DNA of 64,000 bases from Fibrisoma limi BUZ 3 (GTDB lineage: Bacteria; Bacteroidota; Bacteroidia; Cytophagales; Spirosomataceae). The position numbers were made by a program, and so were the translations under genes. Positions 24,632 through 33,237 of this stretch are shown one piece after another (within the stretch, counting starts at the first letter, position 1; every line of letters begins with the position of its first letter). The notes below the pieces were generated by a model. It saw only the letters and a program-made list of their open reading frames with translations, was not told where the DNA came from and ran no database searches. Location of the stretch: the NCBI RefSeq assembly GCF_000296815.2, contig NC_019017.1:87933-151932 (forward strand), written 5' to 3'.

Positions 24632-25738
24632 ATGGAGAAGGCACCAGAAAACCAACTTAGCCTGTTTAATCGGCACACGACTAATTATCAGTCGAATATT
24701 TTCACGCTGTCCCGTCAAGAGTTTACCGAACTAGAAAAGAAGATAGTCATTCTGGTCGTTAATCAACTGGGTAACTTAGCTGTTCAGGGCAAACTGCAAC
24801 CGAACCGAAACCAAGCTTTTCTAATTCCTTATTCGGAGTTAACAAAAGATCACTACGCTCAGGTTAGTGCTGCCGCTGAAACGCTCTCCAAAAAACAGAT
24901 CGCTTATAAAGATGAAAAGAAGGGGGAGTACTTATTCATAACGCCGTTTCCAATGATTCGGTCTGTTATGCAGAACAACAGGCGTTACATTGAAATTGAC
25001 GTTTATGCTAATGTTGTTCCTTATTTTGCGGACTTAGGCCAGCGCTATACGAAATACGAACTGGACATAATCTGGTCGTTATCGTCGGTTTACGCCATCC
25101 GTATTTTCGAGATTGTATCCATGCATCAGCATATCAAAAAAACGCGGTTTACCTTCCCTGTTGATGAGATGCTTTACATCTTGAATTGTCCTAGCTCGTA
25201 TCGGTATGCGGATTTTCAGGTTAATGTTCTAGAAGTTGCTAAACGAGAACTACGCAATAAAGCACAACTTATATTTGAGTGGTCACCTTTTAAGAAGATT
25301 GGCAAGAAAGTCGTTGAACTTGAGTTTCAACTCAAACCAGTTCAGCAATTAGCCGCCGAGAACGTAGAAGATGACGAAAAACGAATAGCGCAACTATCCG
25401 CTAGTGAGCGCGTCATCCTCGGGTATCAAGTTATGGCGCAGTACCAACTGAAACCCTGGCAAAAGGATTATATCATTACCGAGCCAGGTCTTCTGGATAC
25501 TTTGTTCCGCTTACATTCAGAATTTGAGAATCAACGCCGGCCGGAGGTTAAAAATAAGAATAAGTACCTGGCTAAATCGTTAGGGCTCGATAAACTGAAA
25601 GAGCCCCGTAAATCCACAGCTATTGTCACCCATGAGCCCCAAATTAGTTTTGTTCCTCCAGTAGTTGACAAACGGATTAAGGGCGACCGGCCAATCGGCC
25701 AAATAATCAACAGCATGATCCCTCAGCAGGATAAATAG
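24632..25738 (+). CDS. rep: Replication initiator, Rep_3 family
   Basis: A 368-residue initiator. The first ~230 residues show the Rep_3 pattern of two winged helices: SRQEFTELEKKIVILVVNQL, LIPYSELTKDHYAQVSAAAE, YTKYELDIIWSLSSVYAIRIFE, RFTFPVDEMLYILNCPSSY. The C-terminal tail (from about 240) is basic and less conserved. The protein should bind the twelve iterons directly upstream and open the origin. The ATG at 24632 lies 86 bases after the last iteron. Copy control by iteron handcuffing is expected for this class. No parA/parB genes are visible in the window. Confidence 0.92.
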   Translation: MEKAPENQLSLFNRHTTNYQSNIFTLSRQEFTELEKKIVILVVNQLGNLAVQGKLQPNRNQAFLIPYSELTKDHYAQVSAAAETLSKKQIAYKDEKKGEYLFITPFPMIRSVMQNNRRYIEIDVYANVVPYFADLGQRYTKYELDIIWSLSSVYAIRIFEIVSMHQHIKKTRFTFPVDEMLYILNCPSSYRYADFQVNVLEVAKRELRNKAQLIFEWSPFKKIGKKVVELEFQLKPVQQLAAENVEDDEKRIAQLSASERVILGYQVMAQYQLKPWQKDYIITEPGLLDTLFRLHSEFENQRRPEVKNKNKYLAKSLGLDKLKEPRKSTAIVTHEPQISFVPPVVDKRIKGDRPIGQIINSMIPQQDK

Positions 25739-26135
25739 AATTATGCAGGATTTTGATAATAATCAGATTGATTGCCGATACAGTGGGGATTTTTACCGAA
25801 ACGGAGATAATTAACGGTCCGCCGTGCGGTCATTCGCCTTAAGCAATGTAACAGCCGTCCGAATAACGGAGCGATTTTTTGAGACTGTTGGGCATAACAA
25901 AAAAGAGATGGCTGGCCCGCTCCGGCACGGTCCGCCGTTGCGGTACCGGCTGTCATCCCATTTCCGACCAGTACAGCAGGTATCCCGGAGCGAGACCGTT
26001 TGTGTCTGAAAAGTTGATAAGGTTTCTAAAAAAGAGCCAACGTACTGAAATAATCAGTAACCAAAAAAGCCGCACTCAACTTCAGGGAATGAGGCTTTTT
26101 TGTTGCATATACTGTGCTGATATAATCACCTTATT
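25739..26135. other. Intergenic stretch with a short direct repeat
   Basis: About 400 bases without a supported gene. ACGGTCCGCCGTGCGGT (25814-25830) recurs nearly identically at 25927-25944. The function is unknown. The right end holds the hairpin at 26063-26101. Confidence 0.4.
26063..26101. terminator. Bidirectional rho-independent terminator
   Basis: AAAAAAGC and GCTTTTTT arms flank a partly paired CTCA/TGAG stem. A T-tract exists on both strands. It lies 35 bases past the stop of the leftward 26136-27407 gene and would also stop rightward rep transcripts. Confidence 0.65.
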
Positions 26136-27407
26136 CTAAACCGTCTGAGCAATCTTATCCAACACCCGGTGATTGTCCCCGAATCGACACAACGCATCGC
26201 AGTGGGTGCGAAGCTCCGACATCAGAATGTAACGAATCGGCGTCTTGGTTTGCCGGATGGAAGGGCGGGTTAGCTGCATCTCAACCTCCTTACGGCGGCT
26301 GTCGGGTACGACCAAATACAGTGTCGTGGCGTGATCGGGCAGCGAACAGCTCAGATCGGTTAGGCGCAGGATGCCCGAATAAATAGAGGTGCTTTTTTCT
26401 ACCTCGAAGGCGCAGATGATTCGACCGGACCCTTTCTCTAACCAGACCACATCAATCAAGCTGATGGTTTGAGCCGTTTCCGGCGCGACCGGTAAAATGG
26501 GCAGGTTTTGCAGGCTCAAAAACGAAAATGAGTGGCCGTTGTACTGCCGGGAGATGTCATTGCGGGCGGCTACCACATCGTAACCCAGTGCTCGTCCAAT
26601 CGTTAGCAGGTGATACTGCATTTCGCTGTGCGTCTGTTCTTCCTGTTGTTCATCAACCACCGACTTGTGGCGTTTGGAGAGTTGCTTTTCAAGTTTTTCG
26701 CGCTCAACGACGGGCTGATCCGCCAGACCCGGCACCAGCAGGTTGCCGACACCTATCTCATACAGTAAACCTGACAAGGCTCCCAGATCGTTTGACAGTA
26801 GTTGCCGGTATTCAGCGTTCACCGCCAGCATTCTTTCCCGGATGGCCAGGTACTCCGACCATGACCCCAGCTTACGCCGTTCGTTGAAGAGCCGATTGTA
26901 GCCATTGATAATCGCCGTATTGAAGGGGGGAAGCCAGGTCGGATGCAGAAAGTAGAGGATGCTGGCTACGGCCGGTCCAAGTCCCTTGATTTTATAGGCA
27001 TCGAGTCGGATGATTTCGCTCACCACCGTTTCGGGCTTTGTTGCCTTCAGGCAACACTCCAGAAACTGACCAAAATACCGCTTGTGGTCTTGGTTCTCAT
27101 AGATGTCAGGAATGCGAAGCTTCGGCTTCCAGTAGAATGGGTGAGAAGCCCCCTCGAATACCTGCTTCTGTTCGGTAATGCAGGTAAGGACAAATTCTAA
27201 AGAGCTATCCTTAAAATCGTTGGGAAAACTACCATCCTTAATGTCGCTAACAACCTGTAAAACACCCCGACGGATCGACCGGAAGGCCTTCAGGCGATCT
27301 GCGTTATGCAGAAACCAACTCTGGTATGTTAGGTCCGGAGTTCGTTGATACGTAGCAATGACTTGGCTAAGGAAAGGAATTGAAGACGACATATAGTCAA
27401 AGGGCAA
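26136..27407 (-). CDS. PD-(D/E)XK nuclease-like protein
   Basis: A 423-residue protein. The N-terminal half contains a helix-hairpin-helix-like segment (IKGLGPAVASILYFL). The C-terminal half looks like a restriction-endonuclease fold: TIGRALGYDVVAARND, then ISLIDVVWLEKG and ICAFEVEKSTSIYSGILRL, giving the D...ExE/K pattern of PD-(D/E)XK enzymes. It could be a restriction-like or anti-phage nuclease; no methyltransferase partner is near. It is divergent from the DUF305 gene. Met6 (27392) is an alternative start. Confidence 0.6.
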   Translation of the reverse strand: MPFDYMSSSIPFLSQVIATYQRTPDLTYQSWFLHNADRLKAFRSIRRGVLQVVSDIKDGSFPNDFKDSSLEFVLTCITEQKQVFEGASHPFYWKPKLRIPDIYENQDHKRYFGQFLECCLKATKPETVVSEIIRLDAYKIKGLGPAVASILYFLHPTWLPPFNTAIINGYNRLFNERRKLGSWSEYLAIRERMLAVNAEYRQLLSNDLGALSGLLYEIGVGNLLVPGLADQPVVEREKLEKQLSKRHKSVVDEQQEEQTHSEMQYHLLTIGRALGYDVVAARNDISRQYNGHSFSFLSLQNLPILPVAPETAQTISLIDVVWLEKGSGRIICAFEVEKSTSIYSGILRLTDLSCSLPDHATTLYLVVPDSRRKEVEMQLTRPSIRQTKTPIRYILMSELRTHCDALCRFGDNHRVLDKIAQTV

Positions 27408-27486
27408 TTGGAAAACGCTAAAGATGGTTATTTTCAGTATAAAAGAAAAAAGGACACCAAATTAAAAGTGGGGCAGCTTAACCAAA

Positions 27487-27517
27487 AATTCTATAAGCCA
27501 CTTAGAAAATATTGTAA
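27487..27517 (+). promoter_or_regulatory. Copper-operator site K, upstream of the DUF305 gene
   Basis: AATTCTATAA (27487-27496) and AATATTGTAA (27508-27517), 21 bp apart, in the orientation of the downstream gene. The flank CCAAAAATTCTATAAG matches site A. The -7 box at the expected position (TTATAGTG) is weak. Confidence 0.55.
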
Positions 27518-27572
27518 TAACATCAATAGGTTATGCGAAGTTATAGTGGGGTCTAATCATATAACTCAACGT

Positions 27573-28214
27573 ATGAAATACAAACTTAAGCTCGCCGTGA
27601 GCCTTGGTGTGGCATTACTTCTTACGCAATCTGTGATGGCCCAGCAGGATCAGCATGCGGGTCATGCCATGAGCAGTCAGGCCGGAGGCACTGCCAGCAA
27701 CGCCATGATGAAGTCCATGCAGTCGGGCATGAACCAGATGATGAGCATGAAAATGACCGGTGATCCCGACCACGATTTCGCCACCTTGCTCAAAATGCAC
27801 CACCAATCCGCCGTTGAGATGGCAGATCTGGAAATCAAGCAGGGCAAAAACGCCCAGGTAAAGGCGCTGGCCACTAAAATAAAAGCGGCCAATCAAAAAG
27901 AAATCACTGAACTAAACCAGTTCATCACCAGTCACAAACCCCAGTCATCCTCTTCAAAGCTGGGGCAGGATGCCATGAAAATCATGCATAGCGGCAGCCA
28001 CTCGATGAATGGGAACGTGGATCACGACTTTGCCAGCATGATGGCCCAGCACCATCAGCAGGGCGTGGACATGGCCAAGGCCTTTCTGAAAGAAGCCGGG
28101 CCGTCGGGCGGTAAAACCGAGAAGATGAAAACGATGGCCCAGAAGGTCATTCGGGAACAGACCAAAGAAATCAGCGAGTTGAAAAAGCTGGAAAATCAAG
28201 TAGCTTCTCGCTAA
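27573..28214 (+). CDS. Periplasmic DUF305 protein
   Basis: A 213-residue secreted protein with a signal peptide (KLAVSLGVALLLTQSVMAQ). Two DUF305 repeats follow, each with a DHDFATLLKMHHQSAVEMA-type helix (DPDHDF... and NVDHDF...MAQHHQQGVDMA). The protein is rich in Met and His, with many candidate Cu(I) ligands. DUF305 proteins are common in copper-resistance loci, and their exact activity is unknown. I set the start at 27573: the longer frame from 27408 lacks a signal sequence at its beginning and would overlap operator site K. Confidence 0.85.
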   Translation: MKYKLKLAVSLGVALLLTQSVMAQQDQHAGHAMSSQAGGTASNAMMKSMQSGMNQMMSMKMTGDPDHDFATLLKMHHQSAVEMADLEIKQGKNAQVKALATKIKAANQKEITELNQFITSHKPQSSSSKLGQDAMKIMHSGSHSMNGNVDHDFASMMAQHHQQGVDMAKAFLKEAGPSGGKTEKMKTMAQKVIREQTKEISELKKLENQVASR

Positions 28215-28219
28215 TCCAA

Positions 28220-28250
28220 AAAAGGCCACCCCTACTAGCGGTGGCCTTTT
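28220..28250 (+). terminator. Rho-independent terminator
   Basis: AAAAGGCCACC, nine-base loop, GGTGGCCTTTT, starting 6 bases after the DUF305 stop. Confidence 0.85.
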
Positions 28251-28401
28251 AAGTTGCCTTCATACAGCATCATAAACACCTTACTAATCGTCATAAGCCA
28301 AGAGCTGGTGAGCAGACAGTCTGAATGCCAAGGGTTGTGAGGAGTTTGGCCACCGAAAACAATGCTTTCTTTTTCTTTTTTCAATTCAAAACAATAGCGT
28401 T

Positions 28402-29136
28402 ATGAAACAGATGTTTCTTGTCAACAAAACCCTGGCTGTGCTCTCACTGGCCGCAACGCTCGCCTTGACGAGCTGTAGTAAAATCGATTCGACGGATGTC
28501 GCACCGGGAGAGGAAACGGAGATTGACTTCTCAGCCCGGAAATCGTCTGATGATCCCAATGATCAAGCCTTCGACAGGGAAATGACCCGAATCTTCCGCG
28601 AGATGCAGCGGATGGTCAACGACATGCCCATGACGGGTGATCCGGACATGGACTTTGCCATGATGATGAGCATGCACCACCAGTTAGGCATTGACGTTGG
28701 AAATGCCGAACTGCGGTACGGTAAACATCCCGAAGGCAAGGAATTAGCCGAAGAATCGAACCGGGGGAACGCCGAAAGCCGGGAGCGGCTGCAATCTTAC
28801 CTTCGGCAACACCCAGCACCGGAGCGGATCGATCCTAATGTGTACCAACAGTTCATGAGAGAGATGAGAACGGCCATGCAAACGATGAATCGATCGTTTC
28901 GACGGGTACCGAACACACCAGATGTCGATATCGATTTTGCCCGTAAGCTTTTGGAACACCATGAAGGGGCCATTGATATGGCTAACATCCAATTAAAATA
29001 CGGGAATGACAGAGCACCGTTAGACGAGGGAAAAATCATTATCATCAGTCAAGGGGCTGAAATTATTGAACTGGCTGAGTTTGTAAATGAGCACGGTATT
29101 CCTAACACGACAGAGCCATTGTCAGATGATGAATAG
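28402..29136 (+). CDS. DUF305 lipoprotein
   Basis: A 244-residue protein with a lipoprotein signal (LAATLALTSCSK, lipid attachment at the Cys near residue 26). It has two DUF305 helical units: DPDMDFAMMMSMHHQLGIDV and, later, VDIDFARKLLEHHEGAIDMA. Met-rich helices around these motifs could bind copper. It follows the first DUF305 gene but has a terminator between, so it is probably transcribed separately. No operator of the copper type was found in its 5' region. Confidence 0.82.
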   Translation: MKQMFLVNKTLAVLSLAATLALTSCSKIDSTDVAPGEETEIDFSARKSSDDPNDQAFDREMTRIFREMQRMVNDMPMTGDPDMDFAMMMSMHHQLGIDVGNAELRYGKHPEGKELAEESNRGNAESRERLQSYLRQHPAPERIDPNVYQQFMREMRTAMQTMNRSFRRVPNTPDVDIDFARKLLEHHEGAIDMANIQLKYGNDRAPLDEGKIIIISQGAEIIELAEFVNEHGIPNTTEPLSDDE

Positions 29137-29146
29137 CAAATTCTTA

Positions 29147-29189
29147 AAAGCGGTACGCCTTGTCTGTTAAGATCAGGTTGTACCGCTTT
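29147..29189 (+). terminator. Terminator after the DUF305 lipoprotein gene
   Basis: AAAGCGGTAC and GTACCGCTTT, 10-bp arms, 23-base loop, starting 10 bases after the stop. Confidence 0.7.
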
Positions 29190-29344
29190 CTTTACTGCTC
29201 AGCCGCTACGCTTATTTTATTGTAATGGTTAGCACTCTGTCGGTTTACCAAAGCCACGGATTAGCCCGGAAATGCCAACAGGCGAATTTTTGTGTAGCTA
29301 ATTCGCTTCCCGACTTCGCCAATGGCTGAAGAAGCGAGTTGGAA

Positions 29345-32224
29345 CTAGAAATTGTATCCTAATCCACCTCCGAAGGTCTTGTAACGCGTGTCATAGTCGG
29401 TGTGAAGAAACAGATTCTTGGTAAGGGTGTATTGCAGTTCCACGTGTGCTCGCAGATAACTATTGACCAGCCACTGTGCCTGATATTGGAAGTCAAGCCT
29501 GGGAAACAGACTTTGCTGACCACTCAGTTGAAACCGGACGTTGCCCCGTGTATCTACTTTAACCTCCGATTGAATTAGGAACGGCAACATATATCGGACA
29601 CCAGCTACAGCCCTAACAATGCGCCGACTGCCAATGGGCTGCCCCCCCTCCTCAGGACGTACCACACGTAGAAACTCTTCATTACCGCCGTCAATACCGG
29701 CAAATACCCGGAACCAGTCGCCGAAGTATCGTTCGTAATCCAGATCGAACTCGAACCGATTGGTTCGCCAGTCGTGATCACCGCCAGCGACAATCGCGTT
29801 TTTGTTATTGGAGACGTTTAAGGCAAAATAGTTGAGGGGGTAACCCGGTTGTAGGTAGCCCCATACGAAGGGCTGGTTATCGCGCATGTCACGCAGGTGC
29901 AGCTTCTGAATCTGGGCGATGGATGAGTCGGGTTGGTCGCTATAGCTGACCACACGAGCCATGCCGCTGAGCATGTGGTACAGCAGGTGGCAGTGAAAGA
30001 ACCAGTCCTTTTCATCGTCGGCCATGAACTCAATGGTGACGCTTTCCATGGGCGATACGTTAACCGTATGCTTCAAGGGTGAGTACTGTCCCTTCCCGTT
30101 GAGCACCCGAAAGTAATGGCCGTGCAGGTGAATGGGGTGCATCATCATCGTGTTGTTCATCATGCGAATACGCACGATTTCACCGCGCCGAATCTGAATC
30201 ATGTCAGCCCGCGACAGGGGCTGTCCGTTGAAGCCCCAGATGTAGCGAAACATGTTGCCCGTTAGGGTGAGCGGAATTTCACGGATGGGGTGATTAGCCG
30301 GAAAAACAATCGGCTCGGGAGACTTGAGAATGCTGTAGTCAATGGTGTTTTGTTCGTCCATCATGCTCATGCCGTGGTCCGCCCCGTCCGCCGACGCATC
30401 GGCCATATCCCCGTGGTTCATGCCCTTCATTCCGGCCATACCCCCGGACTGTCTGCGATTCGACCGGCCCGCTGATGCGGGTTCGGTCCTGTTCATCTGG
30501 CTGTGGTCCATGCCTACCATATGATCCGGCTTTTTACCGTCCGTTTGCGTGGCAGGCATCGAATCCGCACTAATGGCCATTTTACTATGATCCATGCCGG
30601 GCATGGGTGAATGATCCATTTGCCCGTGGTCCATTCCTGTCATGTCCATTTTACCATCTTTGGCTGGATTCATGTCGCCCATGTTCATACCACTATGATC
30701 CATGCCCGCCATTGATCCGGCCGATTTTGATGACTTAGTAGTGTTTTTGGCCGCAGTCGGCTTCTTCGCTGCCGGCTTTCCGCCCATATCCATCCGGCTA
30801 TGGTCCATTCCAGCCATTGACGCCTGTTTCTGGGGTTTAGTCCCGGTTGGCTTGGATGGCTCCATCTGCATCTGACTATGGTCCATGGCGCCCATGTCTG
30901 CTGCTTTCGGGGTCGGTTTTGGGGCATCCGTAGGGTGTTGGCTGGGTACATGATTCATTCCGGTCATATTGTGCATCATCGGGCCGTTCATCTCTACGTT
31001 TGCCTGGGCCGTTGTGTCGGCACGTCCCATACGCATAGAACCCATACCCATGCCTCCCATACGGCTCATGTTCGCCGTCAGCTTGTAGAGATCAGGGCGG
31101 GGTATGGTCGGGGCGTAGTGAACCAGGCCACTACCCAGCAGGGCCGATGCATAACCGGAACCATCCTGAGCCGTTGCCCGTATCTCGAAGGCACCCCCTT
31201 GGGGCACCGTAAGTAGAAAATCATACGTTTCGGCAATGGCAATCAGCCGACGGTCAACGTCCACAGGCTGAACGTCCAACCCGTCGGCTGCAATCAATTT
31301 GAGGGAACCGCCCGCAAAGTTCACATGAAAATAGGTCGAAGCGGAGGCATTGATGACCCGCAGTCGAACGGTCTGGCCAGGCTTGATCTCCGGGTGACGA
31401 GTGGTGTCTTTACCGTTGATCAGAAACCGTTCGTAGTAGACGTCCGAAATATCCATCGGGGCCATTTTCATCATGGACTGGCGTAGATAAGCCCCTACGG
31501 CTTTGTGCCGGATGATGCGGTTAAGTGACTGGACGTTACCTTTTTTAATGGAATACCACTCGTTGCGCCGTTTTAGGTTTTTCAAAATGTAAGCCGGGTT
31601 TTCATTGGTCCAGTCCGACAGCAACAGCACCAGATCATGGTCGACTTTATGGGTGATTCGCTGAGGCTGAATAACGATTGATCCGTATACGCCAACCTGT
31701 TCCTGATAGCGGGTATGCGAGTGGAACCAATACGTACCTGACTGCACCAGCGGGTACTCGAATGTGTAGGTATCACCGGCATGAATGGGGGGCGTATTTA
31801 AGTAAGAAACCCCATCCTGTTTATTGGGAAGCAGTAGACCGTGCCAGTGCAACGAGGTTTCTGTCTTTAATTTATTGTGAACGCGTATTACGGCTACATC
31901 CCCTTCGGTAAACCGCATGGTTGGGCCTGGAATGCCGCCATTGATGGTCATCGCCTTGGTTGGCTTGCCGGTAATGTTAACCGTTTGTTCGTCAATGACC
32001 AGGTCGTAGGTTATCCGTTTACCGGTTAATTTTACCTTCGCCGACGCCTGCGGCCGGGAAACAGGTAAGGTTGTTCTGACCGCGGAAAAGTTCGACTTAT
32101 CGGGGTCATACGGTTTATCAGTAGCCTGGTCAGTTGCAGCCGGGGTGTGTTGCTGATGCTGGGCGTATGCCGTTGACAGCAGGAGCGTAGAAACGACGAC
32201 CGAAAGAATATTGAAATGTTTCAT
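29345..32224 (-). CDS. Multicopper oxidase fused to an outer-membrane CopB-like barrel
   Basis: A 959-residue protein with a signal peptide. Residues about 50-350 hold the first cupredoxin domains (HWHGLLLP, HSHTRYQEQ). A Met/His-rich linker (about 385-620) contains at least seven copies of a GMDHSxM-like unit. The last cupredoxin domain has HPIHLHGHYF and FFHCHLLYHMLSGM near residue 745. From about 775 the chain resembles CopB, an outer-membrane barrel, and ends in GGGLGYNF with a terminal Phe. CopA and CopB are usually separate, so this is a fusion that may tether a Cu(I) oxidase to the outer membrane. It is first in its own leftward unit. Confidence 0.88.
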   Translation of the reverse strand: MKHFNILSVVVSTLLLSTAYAQHQQHTPAATDQATDKPYDPDKSNFSAVRTTLPVSRPQASAKVKLTGKRITYDLVIDEQTVNITGKPTKAMTINGGIPGPTMRFTEGDVAVIRVHNKLKTETSLHWHGLLLPNKQDGVSYLNTPPIHAGDTYTFEYPLVQSGTYWFHSHTRYQEQVGVYGSIVIQPQRITHKVDHDLVLLLSDWTNENPAYILKNLKRRNEWYSIKKGNVQSLNRIIRHKAVGAYLRQSMMKMAPMDISDVYYERFLINGKDTTRHPEIKPGQTVRLRVINASASTYFHVNFAGGSLKLIAADGLDVQPVDVDRRLIAIAETYDFLLTVPQGGAFEIRATAQDGSGYASALLGSGLVHYAPTIPRPDLYKLTANMSRMGGMGMGSMRMGRADTTAQANVEMNGPMMHNMTGMNHVPSQHPTDAPKPTPKAADMGAMDHSQMQMEPSKPTGTKPQKQASMAGMDHSRMDMGGKPAAKKPTAAKNTTKSSKSAGSMAGMDHSGMNMGDMNPAKDGKMDMTGMDHGQMDHSPMPGMDHSKMAISADSMPATQTDGKKPDHMVGMDHSQMNRTEPASAGRSNRRQSGGMAGMKGMNHGDMADASADGADHGMSMMDEQNTIDYSILKSPEPIVFPANHPIREIPLTLTGNMFRYIWGFNGQPLSRADMIQIRRGEIVRIRMMNNTMMMHPIHLHGHYFRVLNGKGQYSPLKHTVNVSPMESVTIEFMADDEKDWFFHCHLLYHMLSGMARVVSYSDQPDSSIAQIQKLHLRDMRDNQPFVWGYLQPGYPLNYFALNVSNNKNAIVAGGDHDWRTNRFEFDLDYERYFGDWFRVFAGIDGGNEEFLRVVRPEEGGQPIGSRRIVRAVAGVRYMLPFLIQSEVKVDTRGNVRFQLSGQQSLFPRLDFQYQAQWLVNSYLRAHVELQYTLTKNLFLHTDYDTRYKTFGGGLGYNF

Positions 32225-32264
32225 TGGTAAAATCTTAACTCAGCTATAAGCAATAAACTAAAAT

Positions 32265-32290
32265 GCGGCCCCACAGGATAGTAAGGCCGC
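32265..32290 (-). terminator. Hairpin downstream of the 32345 gene
   Basis: GCGGCC (32265-32270) and GGCCGC (32285-32290). It directly adjoins operator site I. On the leftward transcript it lies after the DUF305 membrane gene and before the multicopper oxidase start. Confidence 0.5.
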
Positions 32291-32321
32291 TTGTAAAATT
32301 GTACTCAGTGGTTGCGAAACT
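32291..32321 (-). promoter_or_regulatory. Copper-operator site I, upstream of the multicopper oxidase
   Basis: Read leftward: AGTTTCGCAA and AATTTTACAA, 21 bp apart, with a CCAAA lead shared with sites A, G, H and K. The -7 box is weak. It lies 67 bases before the oxidase start. Confidence 0.55.
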
Positions 32322-32344
32322 TTTGGCCGATGATTTCAATGGGT

Positions 32345-32860
32345 TTATCGTTTATCTAACTCAGCCAGTTTTTCCTTCATCTGTTCAATTTCCTTTTCCT
32401 GTGAGGTGATAATATCCTCCTTTAACTTCTTAAGTTCAGGATCGGTCAGGTTAGCCTCTTTGGCCATCAGGATTGCTGAAGCGTGGTGCGGAATCATAGA
32501 CTTGGCAAATTCTTTGTCGCCAACCGCGCCCTGCCGTCGGATGAGTAAAAAGAAACCCACTAAAGCAAGGGCACTAACGGCGATAATCAGGGCATTCCGT
32601 CGCTTATCCATGTACATGGCCGACATGACCAGAACTTCGATAATAATCATGGGCATGGTCATCAGGCCAGCCATGTAAAATTGGTTGACGTTGGGGATGA
32701 CGTTGGCAAACCGGTCAACCATCGAGTACATCAGAATATACATGGATATAAAGGACAGTACGACCATGATAGCCAATCTCCCATAGGGCCGTCCGTGGGA
32801 CATGGAATGTCCTTGTTGCCTAGGCTGTGCGTGTGCAGTGTGTTGCTTGTGAGCTTCCAT
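32345..32860 (-). CDS. Membrane-anchored DUF305 protein
   Basis: A 171-residue protein with three membrane helices (about residues 30-48, 62-82 and 88-106) and a C-terminal DUF305 domain (FAKSMIPHHASAILMAKEA). The His-rich N-terminus (HKQHTAHAQPRQQGH) could bind metal in the cytoplasm. The topology would place the DUF305 domain outside the membrane. It is the third DUF305 protein here. It lies 99 bases downstream of the HMA gene, with operator site H and a hairpin between. Confidence 0.85.
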   Translation of the reverse strand: MEAHKQHTAHAQPRQQGHSMSHGRPYGRLAIMVVLSFISMYILMYSMVDRFANVIPNVNQFYMAGLMTMPMIIIEVLVMSAMYMDKRRNALIIAVSALALVGFFLLIRRQGAVGDKEFAKSMIPHHASAILMAKEANLTDPELKKLKEDIITSQEKEIEQMKEKLAELDKR

Positions 32861-32890
32861 ACGTTGATTTGTTAGGTATATCTATAACAA

Positions 32891-32924
32891 ATAAGCCGCC
32901 CGATTAGATGAACGGGCGGCTTAT
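32891..32924 (-). terminator. Terminator of the HMA gene
   Basis: ATAAGCCGCCC (32891-32901) and GGGCGGCTTAT (32914-32924): 11-bp perfect arms. The right arm overlaps operator site H, so the terminator and the next promoter are interleaved. Confidence 0.65.
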
Positions 32925-32951
32925 AAGATTTGAATTGATTTTTACGAAACT
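32921..32951 (-). promoter_or_regulatory. Copper-operator site H, upstream of the membrane DUF305 gene
   Basis: Read leftward: AGTTTCGTAA and AATCTTATAA, 21 bp apart, lead CCAAA. The -7 box is not clear because a hairpin occupies the expected place. Confidence 0.5.
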
Positions 32952-32959
32952 TTTGGCAA

Positions 32960-33190
32960 TCAAAGGTGAGTAGTAGGTTCTGCCTGATAGCCCGCTCGCT
33001 TTACCGCTTCCTGAATTTCCTGGCCAATCCGGTTATCGGTTGTCTGGACAGTCAGAATTTTGTCGGCACTGTCTGTATCTACATTCCATCCGTCAATGTG
33101 GGCAACACTTGGGATGTTATTCAGAAAGGGCGTCACGGCCGCCACACATCGACTGCATTGGATGTTCGTCTTGAAATTGAGCGTTTCCAT
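32960..33190 (-). CDS. HMA-domain copper chaperone
   Basis: A 76-residue single HMA domain with the metal motif CSRC (TNIQCSRCVAAVTPFL) near residue 12. It resembles CopZ-type chaperones that hand Cu(I) to P1B ATPases. It lies 47 bases downstream of the CPC-type P1B ATPase, most likely in one operon. Its close paralogue at 55146-55358 has CGGC instead of CSRC. Ser and Arg between the Cys are unusual compared with the common MxCxxC. Confidence 0.9.
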   Translation of the reverse strand: METLNFKTNIQCSRCVAAVTPFLNNIPSVAHIDGWNVDTDSADKILTVQTTDNRIGQEIQEAVKRAGYQAEPTTHL

Positions 33191-33237
33191 AAGCGTTGCT
33201 ATTTTTGTGACTTTGCCTTATTAACCACTGGAATGGC

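Noticed and set aside
28251..28401. Copper operator before the DUF305 lipoprotein
   Set aside because: No pair of half-sites with 21-22 bp spacing was found.
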